64,000 bases of DNA, from contig NZ_LMQS01000001.1 in the NCBI RefSeq assembly GCF_001424665.1, forward strand, positions 435,225 to 499,224. Reading direction: 5' to 3'. Below are positions 11,445 through 18,795 of the stretch, piece after piece. The notes beneath the pieces are model-generated. The model saw only the letters and a list, made by a program, of their open reading frames with translations, did not search any database and was not told the DNA's origin. Position numbers and translations under genes: made by a program. Numbering within the stretch: the stretch's first letter is position 1; each line of letters begins with the position of its first letter. This stretch comes from Methylophilus sp. Leaf416 (GTDB lineage: Bacteria; Pseudomonadota; Gammaproteobacteria; Burkholderiales; Methylophilaceae).

Positions 11445-12524
11445 TTAAGCGCTCAAGAACGGATAATCAGTATATCCCTTGTCAGTGCCACCATAGAATG
11501 AAGAAGGGTCGGCTTCATTCAGTGGAGCATCTTTCGCATAGCGCGTAACCAGGTCAGGGTTCGCGATAAATGGCACACCGAAAGCCACGGCATCCGCATG
11601 CCCACTGGCAATCACTGCATTGCCACGCGCTTTGTCATAGCCAAGATTGGCGATATAGCCATTGTTGAACAGTTTACGCAGTGCCTCAAAATCGAACGGC
11701 TCAGCTTCACCGCCCCCATGAATGCCGCCTTCAACCGCATGCAAATATGCCAGATCAAACTGATTCAATGCCTGTGCAACATAATTGAAAGTCTTTTGTG
11801 GCTGGCTGTCTTTCATATCATTGAACGGATTCACCGGCGAAATACGCACACCCACTTTGTTCGCTCCAATAGTGTCCACTACCGCTTGCACCACTTCCAG
11901 CAATAATCGGGTGCGATTCTCTAGAGACCCGCCATAAGCATCCTCGCGCTGATTTGATCCATCTCTCAAAAACTGGTCTAGCAGATAGCCATTTGCTGCA
12001 TGCACTTCAACCCCATCGAAACCCGCCGCGATGGCGCAACGCGTCGCATGTACATAATCTTGTACTATGGTGGGCAGCTCATCCAGCTCGAGGGCGCGTG
12101 GAGTGACATAATCCTGCAAACCTTGATAAGTAAACGCCTGCCCTGCCGGTTTGATTGCTGAAGGAGCTACAGGCTGAGACTGGTTGGGTAATAAACTAGG
12201 ATGTGAAATACGGCCTACATGCCACAACTGGATGACGATTTTGCCACCTTGTGCGTGGACGGCATCGGTCACTTTTTTCCAGCCGGCAATCTGTGCATCG
12301 GTATAAATACCTGGCAAGGCCGGGTAACCATGCGCCATTGGTGAAATCGGCGTCGCTTCTGTAATAATCAGGCCAGCTGTGGCGCGCTGCTCGTAGTATG
12401 TCACATTCATCGCCTGCGGCACGCCGCCCTCACCTGCACGGTTCCGCGTAAGAGGTGCCATCACTACGCGATTTTTTAATGCGATTGCGCCCAGTGTTAA
12501 TGGGGAAAATAAATCTAATGCCAT
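11445..12524 (-). CDS. Old yellow enzyme family alkene reductase (NemA-like)
   Basis: This is an FMN-dependent NAD(P)H ene-reductase of the N-ethylmaleimide reductase/xenobiotic reductase group. It reduces activated C=C bonds, maleimides and nitro esters. The start at 12524 (MALDLFSPLTLG) has GGAG six bases upstream; the ATG at 12536 lacks a site. The FMN-binding strand LKNRVVMAPLTRNRA, the active-site WHVGRISH and the GFDGVEVHAANGYLLDQFL block are present. It ends a cluster with yceI, a flavodoxin-like gene and pirin, all divergent from a LysR regulator. Confidence 0.92.
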   Translation of the reverse strand: MALDLFSPLTLGAIALKNRVVMAPLTRNRAGEGGVPQAMNVTYYEQRATAGLIITEATPISPMAHGYPALPGIYTDAQIAGWKKVTDAVHAQGGKIVIQLWHVGRISHPSLLPNQSQPVAPSAIKPAGQAFTYQGLQDYVTPRALELDELPTIVQDYVHATRCAIAAGFDGVEVHAANGYLLDQFLRDGSNQREDAYGGSLENRTRLLLEVVQAVVDTIGANKVGVRISPVNPFNDMKDSQPQKTFNYVAQALNQFDLAYLHAVEGGIHGGGEAEPFDFEALRKLFNNGYIANLGYDKARGNAVIASGHADAVAFGVPFIANPDLVTRYAKDAPLNEADPSSFYGGTDKGYTDYPFLSA

Positions 12525-12568
12525 GCTTATCTCCAATACTTACATTTTACGAATCTTAAAACGAATAT

Positions 12569-12598
12569 ACGGAAGCCTGACCAAACCAGGCTTCCGTA
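12569..12598. terminator. Strong hairpin between the YceI and OYE genes
   Basis: A 12-bp stem TACGGAAGCCTG and its exact complement enclose a 6-base loop. Neither side has a convincing T-run: the minus side continues TATTCGTTTT. It may be an attenuator or a processing site that lowers expression of the OYE gene relative to YceI, rather than a full terminator. Confidence 0.55.
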
Positions 12599-12619
12599 TT
12601 CATATTGCTAATTACTGTG

Positions 12620-13192
12620 TTATTTAGCTTTAACGCCTTCAATCAACAAGGTCACTTCAATCTCATCGCCTACTGGTGAGTTGGCACCAGTCGCCCAGCC
12701 ATAACCGTAATCTGAGGCTTTCAGAGTTACATGCCCCTCAAAACCTGCGCGTTGCCCACCCCATGGATCAGAACCGTATCCTAATACGCGAACAGGGATA
12801 TCCACTTGTTTGGTGACGCCATGCATGGTCAACTTGCCCTGTAAAATGGCCTGATTCTGGTTTGAAGCAGTAATCTTGGTGCTTTCGAACTGAATCTGTG
12901 TGTATTTGGCGGCATCCAGATACTTGTCGGCTTTGATATGCTCATCGCGCTTGGCTAAACCAGAGTTCACACTCGCAACATTAATTGTCGCGCGCACGGT
13001 AGCTGTATTCAAGTTGGCCGGATCAAGCGTAATCACACCCGTCACATCATTAAAAGTGCCGGAAGTTTTGGCAACCACATGGCGGATGCTGAAATTGGCA
13101 AAACTATGTGCAGCATCAATATTGTAGGTTTCGGTTGCGGCCCAGGCTTGTGAAGCTGCCAACAGACTTACAGCTAAGAGTAACTTTTTCAC
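12620..13192 (-). CDS. YceI family periplasmic protein
   Basis: This 190-residue protein has a signal peptide (MKKLLLAVSLLAASQAWA, cleavage after about residue 18) and a YceI lipocalin-like domain. The domain begins TYNIDAAHSFANFSIRHVV and includes the HGVTKQVDIPVRVLGYG block. YceI proteins bind long isoprenoid or polyprenyl ligands such as ubiquinone precursors in a hydrophobic barrel. A quinone link fits the neighbouring flavodoxin-like and OYE genes, but this is inference. Confidence 0.93.
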   Translation of the reverse strand: MKKLLLAVSLLAASQAWAATETYNIDAAHSFANFSIRHVVAKTSGTFNDVTGVITLDPANLNTATVRATINVASVNSGLAKRDEHIKADKYLDAAKYTQIQFESTKITASNQNQAILQGKLTMHGVTKQVDIPVRVLGYGSDPWGGQRAGFEGHVTLKASDYGYGWATGANSPVGDEIEVTLLIEGVKAK

Positions 13193-13217
13193 TTTAATTT
13201 CTCCCTAATTTGGATTG

Positions 13218-13790
13218 TTATTTAGATTCAGAAAACCGTTTGGCAATCGTAGCAACGCGCTCACCCAAATGCTCGGCAGTTAATAGATCACTAGGAATCG
13301 GTCCAAACTCTGGCCCCTGATCGGCATTCGCCTGCGCCATCGCGCCCAAGAAGCCACCCAAACGATTTAAATCGTTGACCGACCCTTTACTGTTATTGTT
13401 CCCCGGCAATAAATCCTGTCCTACCCAGATCATGCCGTGTTGTGCTGCAAACACTGCTAACTGTATTAATGTACTAAGCTTGTCCCCGCTTTGGCTGGCA
13501 GAGGTGGTGAAGCCAGCTGCAATCTTGTCTTTCCACTCGCGGACATACCATTTCTCCGAACTGGCTTCCATAAAAGCTTTAAAAGCAGCTGACGCTGAAC
13601 CCATATAAGTCGGGCTACCAAAAATAATCGCATCACTTGCTTTAAGTGCATCCCATTGCTGCTGGGCTTCTTCTGCAGTAAAAAGATGCAGTTTTACGCC
13701 TGCCACTTTCTCGACACCGCGCGCAACCGCTTTGGCTTGCTCTGCGGTATGGCCATAACCACTGTGATAAACAATTGAAACTTGAGTCAT
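13218..13790 (-). CDS. Flavodoxin-like NAD(P)H:quinone oxidoreductase (WrbA-type fold)
   Basis: The 190-residue protein starts with a phosphate-binding FMN loop (VYHSGYGHTAEQAKAV) and carries the second FMN loop IIFGSPTYMGSASAAFKAF, which places it in the flavodoxin/WrbA family. Family members reduce quinones by two electrons using NAD(P)H and FMN. It is downstream of the pirin gene by 39 bases and upstream of yceI by 25. Whether it is true WrbA or a broader NADPH-dependent FMN reductase cannot be settled by eye. Confidence 0.88.
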   Translation of the reverse strand: MTQVSIVYHSGYGHTAEQAKAVARGVEKVAGVKLHLFTAEEAQQQWDALKASDAIIFGSPTYMGSASAAFKAFMEASSEKWYVREWKDKIAAGFTTSASQSGDKLSTLIQLAVFAAQHGMIWVGQDLLPGNNNSKGSVNDLNRLGGFLGAMAQANADQGPEFGPIPSDLLTAEHLGERVATIAKRFSESK

Positions 13791-13829
13791 GTTGTTACTC
13801 CCTTCATATTAAATAATGAATGTTAAAAC

Positions 13830-14540
13830 CTATTTTTTATTGCCAGGTAAATCAAACCACAACACTTCACTTTCTTCGTGCGCGCGCATTTCCAGTTTAG
13901 TCGCATCTTCAATTTTCAGCGCATCGCCAGTGGCTAATCGCTCACCATTGATCTCAACTGCACCGCGGGCAACATGCATATAAGCGCTGCGGCCTTCGCT
14001 CACTTCCAGAGGCAGGCTATGTTCTGCCTCAAGCACGGTGGCGCACAAAGTCACATCCTGGTGAACTTTCAATGAACCATCCCAGGCATCAGGCGAGGCG
14101 ATCAAAGCCCAGCGATTCAATTTATTCTCTACAGAAATCGTTTTTTCTTCATAGCCTGGCGCCAGATTCAAAGTCGCAGGCTCAATCCATATCTGTAATA
14201 AATGCGCGGTGGTTTTGTCAGAGGCATTCATCTCACTATGACGCACGCCAGTACCGGCCGTCATGCGCTGCACATCACCGGCACGAATGACGGACCCATT
14301 ACCCATGCTGTCGGTATGACGTAGCTCACCCGCCAGCATATAAGTAATGATTTCCATATCCTGATGGCCGTGCATGCCAAAGCCGGTTGCCGGGGCGACT
14401 TTATCGTCGTTAATCACGCGTAATACTGAAAACCCCATATGGGCCGGATCGTAATAACTGGAAAATGAAAAGCTGTGAAAGCTTTCCAGCCAGCCATGAT
14501 TGGCGTAGCCACGTGTGTTTGAAGGGCGAATGTTCAACAT
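13830..14540 (-). CDS. Pirin family protein
   Basis: The double-cupin pirin fold is clear: MLNIRPSNTRGYANHGWLES, then FGMHGHQDMEIITYMLAGEL with the metal-binding His/His/Glu set, and HLLQIWIEP. Several bacterial pirins act as quercetin 2,3-dioxygenases or redox-responsive regulators. The start at 14540 has GGAG eight to nine bases upstream; a longer frame open to 14618 runs into the divergent promoter and adds unrelated residues. It is the first gene of the OYE cluster. Confidence 0.93.
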   Translation of the reverse strand: MLNIRPSNTRGYANHGWLESFHSFSFSSYYDPAHMGFSVLRVINDDKVAPATGFGMHGHQDMEIITYMLAGELRHTDSMGNGSVIRAGDVQRMTAGTGVRHSEMNASDKTTAHLLQIWIEPATLNLAPGYEEKTISVENKLNRWALIASPDAWDGSLKVHQDVTLCATVLEAEHSLPLEVSEGRSAYMHVARGAVEINGERLATGDALKIEDATKLEMRAHEESEVLWFDLPGNKK

Positions 14541-14594
14541 TTTATTCACTCCGTTTGAAAGATTAAATGTATGATAAAAAAACACTAACCCCAT

Positions 14595-14617
14595 TGATAG
14601 CAAAACATTTTGCATCA
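14595..14617. promoter_or_regulatory. Palindrome between pirin and lysR genes (candidate LysR operator)
   Basis: The arms are TGAT-A-GCAAAA and TTTTGC-ATCA, with 2 bases between them and one unpaired A. It sits 28 bp upstream of the LysR start and 54 bp upstream of the pirin start. Divergent LysR pairs usually carry the operator in this gap. No other strong inverted repeat is present there. Confidence 0.6.
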
Positions 14618-14645
14618 CTTGTTCAATTTTTTTGATTAAGCATTT

Positions 14646-15563
14646 ATGAGCCTCAAACTCAGCATTGAAGCGCTGGAAGTAATTGACATGATCGCGCGCA
14701 AAGGCAGCTTTGCGGCAGCAGCAGAAGCTTTATACCGCGTGCCTTCTGCACTCACCTACACGGTACGCAAGCTTGAGGAAGATTTAGGCATAGAGTTATT
14801 TGATCGTAGCGGCCACCGCGCGACCCTAACAGCAGCGGGCGCAGAATTGCTTAAAGAAGGCCGTTATTTGCTGGACGCGGCCCAGACGCTGGAATGCCGA
14901 GTGCGCAGGATAGCCACTGGCGTTGAAACCGATATTGCGATTGCTATCAGCGACCTGTTCGATTTTCAGCCTATTCTGAATTTACTACAAACGTTCTACC
15001 AGCAGGGATTTGGCACCCGGGTTAAACTTCTGCGTGAGGTCTATGGTGGTAGTTGGGATGCTCTGCAAACCAACCGCGCAGATATTTCAATCGGTGCACC
15101 GGGTGATTCCCCACCCGGCAATGGTTTTGGCACTCATTTGCTAGGGCAACTGGAATTTGTGTTTGCCATTGCACCACATCACCCGTTGGCAGCGCTGCCT
15201 GAACCATTAGACGCCAATGATATTGTGCAGCACCGGGTAGTCGCTGCAGCGGATAGCTCACGCAACCTGCCTCCGCGCACCTCCGGCATACTTTCCGGTC
15301 AGGATACCCTGACCGTGCCGGACATGCAGACCAAGCTGCAAGCACAGATATCCGGTATTGCGATCGGCTATTTACCAAAACAAATGGCGCAAACCGCAGC
15401 CGATAAAGGGCTGCTTCTGATCAAGCAAGTGGCGGAACCCAAGCCAGTAGCGCCGACTTTTATTGCCTGGCGGCATCAACGCCCTGCCGATATGGGCAAA
15501 GCCATACAATGGCTACTCAAGCAACTCTCAGAACTCACTTTGGAGCAATTACTCACCAAATGA
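14646..15563 (+). CDS. LysR family transcriptional regulator
   Basis: The 305-residue protein has an N-terminal winged helix-turn-helix (ALEVIDMIARKGSFAAAAEAL, then RKLEEDLGIELFDRSGHRATLT, residues 8-65) and a substrate-binding-like effector domain. It is divergent from the pirin-flavodoxin-YceI-OYE genes, so it probably controls that cluster and itself. The effector is unknown; an electrophile or quinone would fit the target genes. Confidence 0.93.
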   Translation: MSLKLSIEALEVIDMIARKGSFAAAAEALYRVPSALTYTVRKLEEDLGIELFDRSGHRATLTAAGAELLKEGRYLLDAAQTLECRVRRIATGVETDIAIAISDLFDFQPILNLLQTFYQQGFGTRVKLLREVYGGSWDALQTNRADISIGAPGDSPPGNGFGTHLLGQLEFVFAIAPHHPLAALPEPLDANDIVQHRVVAAADSSRNLPPRTSGILSGQDTLTVPDMQTKLQAQISGIAIGYLPKQMAQTAADKGLLLIKQVAEPKPVAPTFIAWRHQRPADMGKAIQWLLKQLSELTLEQLLTK

Positions 15564-15599
15564 TTTATCATTTGGGCTGGATTGCCTAACGGAAAAAGC

Positions 15600-16537
<938 letters not shown>

Positions 16538-16591
16538 CGCTTGCCGGGCTCAAAAGATCCAAACAAGTTAACGTACCTGACGCATAAAAAT

Positions 16592-16612
16592 AAACCCGCC
16601 GAGGGCGGGTTT
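16592..16612. terminator. Bidirectional terminator between tadA and a PEP-CTERM gene
   Basis: A 9-bp perfect stem (AAACCCGCC with its complement) has a 3-base loop and A/T tracts on both sides. It can serve both the plus-strand tadA transcript and the minus-strand PEP-CTERM transcript that converges on it. Confidence 0.88.
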
Positions 16613-16633
16613 ATTGGTCACTGCCTGGATGAA

Positions 16634-17440
16634 TTAAGCAGATTTACGGCGGCGAACGATACTCCCGATCATTGCCAAACCAGCCATCATCATGGCATAA
16701 GTTTCAGCTTCTGGCACCATAGTCACAGCGAAACCGCTCAGGAACATATCCTGACGGATACGGCCACCTTCTGAAGATGATGCACCTTGTACGATGTGTA
16801 CAGCGTTCGATGTCCATTCAACAATTGAGTTATTTGCACTGAACTTGATCAGATACAAACCACTGTTAGGATTATCTTCGCCCAAGCTTACGTCTGTTCG
16901 GATCGCTACTTTGTCTGCATCAAAGTATGCGCCTGTAGCAGCCGTACCAGCATTGTAGGAGGCAATGTAATCAGAACGAGAAGGATCACGCAAACGATAG
17001 CCAGCCTCTGCACCACTATAGATACCGGATGCATAAGTCCATGCTGCACTTAAATCACCGGTTGCGTCGGCGAAACCGCTACGCACAATAGAGTTGATTT
17101 CAGTAATACCATGGTCATCATTGGTTAACTGGAAATAGGTACCGATGATGTAGGAGTTACTTGAAGCTTCATACCAGAAAGAATCCACAAACTGTCCAAC
17201 AATCTGGCTTGTACTGCCAGCAACTGGCGAGTAAACATCCGTAGTGACAGAGTTCTTCAGTGTCCAGGAAGATGGCAAATCATTAATAAAGAACGGATCA
17301 GTTGCAGGGTTGTTGGTACTGCCTGGGGTACGGGCGCCATTGTTAGAGATAGTGGTGAAATCACCTGCGTATGCAGAACCTACAGCTGCAAAAGTAATCG
17401 CAGCGGCTGCCAAAGATTGTTTCAAAAGAGTAGCTTTCAT
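16634..17440 (-). CDS. PEP-CTERM sorting-domain protein A
   Basis: The 268-residue protein has a signal peptide (MKATLLKQSLAAAAITFAAVGSAYA) and a C-terminal PEP-CTERM tail: VPEAETYAMMMAGLAMIG followed by RRRKSA. Proteins with this tail are processed and anchored by exosortase EpsH/XrtA-type enzymes and are linked to exopolysaccharide. The start at 17440 has GAGGAAAT upstream. The middle is homologous to the upstream neighbour: compare DNPNSGLYLIKFSA here with GNPWSGLYLVKTDA there. The function of the mature domain is unknown. Confidence 0.88.
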   Translation of the reverse strand: MKATLLKQSLAAAAITFAAVGSAYAGDFTTISNNGARTPGSTNNPATDPFFINDLPSSWTLKNSVTTDVYSPVAGSTSQIVGQFVDSFWYEASSNSYIIGTYFQLTNDDHGITEINSIVRSGFADATGDLSAAWTYASGIYSGAEAGYRLRDPSRSDYIASYNAGTAATGAYFDADKVAIRTDVSLGEDNPNSGLYLIKFSANNSIVEWTSNAVHIVQGASSSEGGRIRQDMFLSGFAVTMVPEAETYAMMMAGLAMIGSIVRRRKSA

Positions 17441-17474
17441 AGTATTATTTCCTCGCAATTAAGATATTTAGATG

Positions 17475-17506
17475 GCGGGGTAGCCTTGGCTCCCCGCTCT
17501 TTTTTT
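17475..17506 (+). terminator. Hairpin with T-run pointing to the plus strand, between two minus-strand genes
   Basis: The stem is GCGGGG-T-AGCC paired with GGCT-CCCCGC around a 2-base loop, followed on the plus strand by TCTTTTTTT. The flanking PEP-CTERM genes are both on the minus strand, where no T-run follows the hairpin. It is either a stable leader or spacer hairpin in the minus transcript or the end of an unseen plus-strand (antisense) transcript. Confidence 0.6.
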
Positions 17507-17540
17507 CATGGCATTTATAATTTTAAGTATGTCTATGCCA

Positions 17541-18395
17541 TTATTTTGATTGACGACGACGTGCGGCTGCGCCTGCTACGCCAAGGCCGGCCAACATCAA
17601 GGCATAAGTTTCTGCTTCCGGTACAGGAGTGGCAATGAAACCAGTCATGAATCCACCGACTACAGACTGACCCTCTTCACCAGCTTGATAGTAACCAATG
17701 GCGTTAGCGCCGAGGCCATAATTCACAGCATCGGTTTTTACCAGATACAAGCCAGACCAAGGGTTACCTTCTGAAACGCTGATATCAGCCTTTTGACGAA
17801 CAATACCGTTGGTGTAATCTACAACTGGGTCATAAGTAAAATCATTTGTCTGGCCGGCCTGATACATACGCAAATCAAAGTCGGACAGGAATGTCCAGGC
17901 GACTGAAGGATTATCACCTGCGCCCTGGCGATATAGGTAGTTAACTTCCTGATCGTTATCAACCAGGTTCATATAACGCGTACCAAATACCAGTTTGCCG
18001 TCGGCGCTGTCACGGTAGACATAATCAAACACGGTTGCCTGGGCAATACCAGGTAGCAAAGTTACGTTTTCAGTCACGCGCCAGTCAACCAGGGTCAATG
18101 TACCTGTTGAAATCGTTGGATTACCGGTAGTAGTTGCAAAGGTTCTATAATTCAATGCAGATGCAACCACACCATTGTCTGAACCGTACTCATAACCACT
18201 CAGATAAGTCGTTGAGGTCAGATTTTCAATGTAGAAAATGTCCCTGTTCGGATTATTGATACCGTTTTTCAAACCACCATTTGCTAGGGAAAGGTCTCCG
18301 CCCACACCTTGTGTTAAGGATACAAAATTCCCTGCATAAGCACTGTTTACGCTTAATGCAAGCATACTGGCTAACAATATTGCCTTTAACTTCAT
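17541..18395 (-). CDS. PEP-CTERM sorting-domain protein B
   Basis: The 284-residue protein has a signal peptide (MKLKAILLASMLALSVNSAYA) and ends VPEAETYALMLAGLGVAG plus an Arg-rich RRRQSK tail, the PEP-CTERM sorting signal. The ATG at 18395 is preceded by AAGGAG at good spacing; a GTG one codon earlier is too close to that site. It is a tandem paralogue of the downstream PEP-CTERM gene, 100 bases apart. Both mature regions share NNP-N(R/A)DIF-type, SGLYL and WTF/WTY blocks. Surface or matrix role is inferred only from the sorting signal. Confidence 0.87.
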   Translation of the reverse strand: MKLKAILLASMLALSVNSAYAGNFVSLTQGVGGDLSLANGGLKNGINNPNRDIFYIENLTSTTYLSGYEYGSDNGVVASALNYRTFATTTGNPTISTGTLTLVDWRVTENVTLLPGIAQATVFDYVYRDSADGKLVFGTRYMNLVDNDQEVNYLYRQGAGDNPSVAWTFLSDFDLRMYQAGQTNDFTYDPVVDYTNGIVRQKADISVSEGNPWSGLYLVKTDAVNYGLGANAIGYYQAGEEGQSVVGGFMTGFIATPVPEAETYALMLAGLGVAGAAARRRQSK

Positions 18396-18645
18396 CACTA
18401 ATCTCCTTTATTTAAAGAATATTTGTTTTCAATCTAATTCCAGTTGTCATGGCTAGATAACAAAACTAATTACCTGCTGCATTTTTAAAACAATCTATTG
18501 ATCTCTACCAGCTTCGTCTTTAACAGGTGGCAAAACCTGTGCCAGCGGTTTTCCGGTTATCAGAAATTTACAAAAGAAATTTACTGCGACAGGAGAATTT
18601 ATAAGTAATTGATAAATAATGATTAAATTTTTATAAATTTAAATT

Positions 18646-18678
18646 TTTCTTTAAATTTTATTAACAAATTTAAAGAAA
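18646..18678. repeat. Perfect 13-bp AT-rich inverted repeat
   Basis: TTTCTTTAAATTT at 18646-18658 is the exact reverse complement of the 13 bases at 18666-18678, with a 7-base spacer. Twenty-four of the 26 stem bases are A or T. It may be an operator or a cruciform-prone site upstream of PEP-CTERM gene B; it is not followed by a clean T-run. Confidence 0.7.
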
Positions 18679-18750
18679 GTTCTTAATAAAAAATCAATCC
18701 ATAATAATGGTTGTTATAAACCACCGATTGGTTGCCGAAAACAACCAAGA

Positions 18751-18780
18751 AAAAAAACCAGCAATCAATGCTGGTTTTTT
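18751..18780. terminator. Terminator of the TonB-dependent receptor gene
   Basis: A stem CCAGCA/TGCTGG (18758-18763 with 18769-18774) has a 5-base loop and is flanked by seven A and six T. It lies 16 bases past the receptor stop codon on the minus strand and has the A/T symmetry needed to work in both directions. Confidence 0.85.
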
Positions 18781-18795
18781 ATCTCATCTTCACTT

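Larger units (their letters stand above)
18396..18795. other. AT-rich 400-bp gap between the PEP-CTERM and receptor genes
   Basis: No gene was found here. The stretch has an extremely AT-rich core (about 18595-18700) with a perfect 13-bp inverted repeat (18646-18678), and the receptor terminator near 18751-18780. Closer to PEP-CTERM gene B, around 18525-18560, a GC-richer patch can fold (ACAGG...CCTGT on the minus strand) and may belong to its leader. The promoter of PEP-CTERM B should lie in this gap but no clear -35/-10 pair could be picked. Confidence 0.6.

Noticed and set aside
18520-18560. Possible c-di-GMP-type riboswitch upstream of PEP-CTERM gene B
   Set aside because: The GC-rich patch can fold, and c-di-GMP control would be attractive, but the conserved GEMM core (GACGCAAAGC and paired loop) is not present. 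It is only a generic hairpin.
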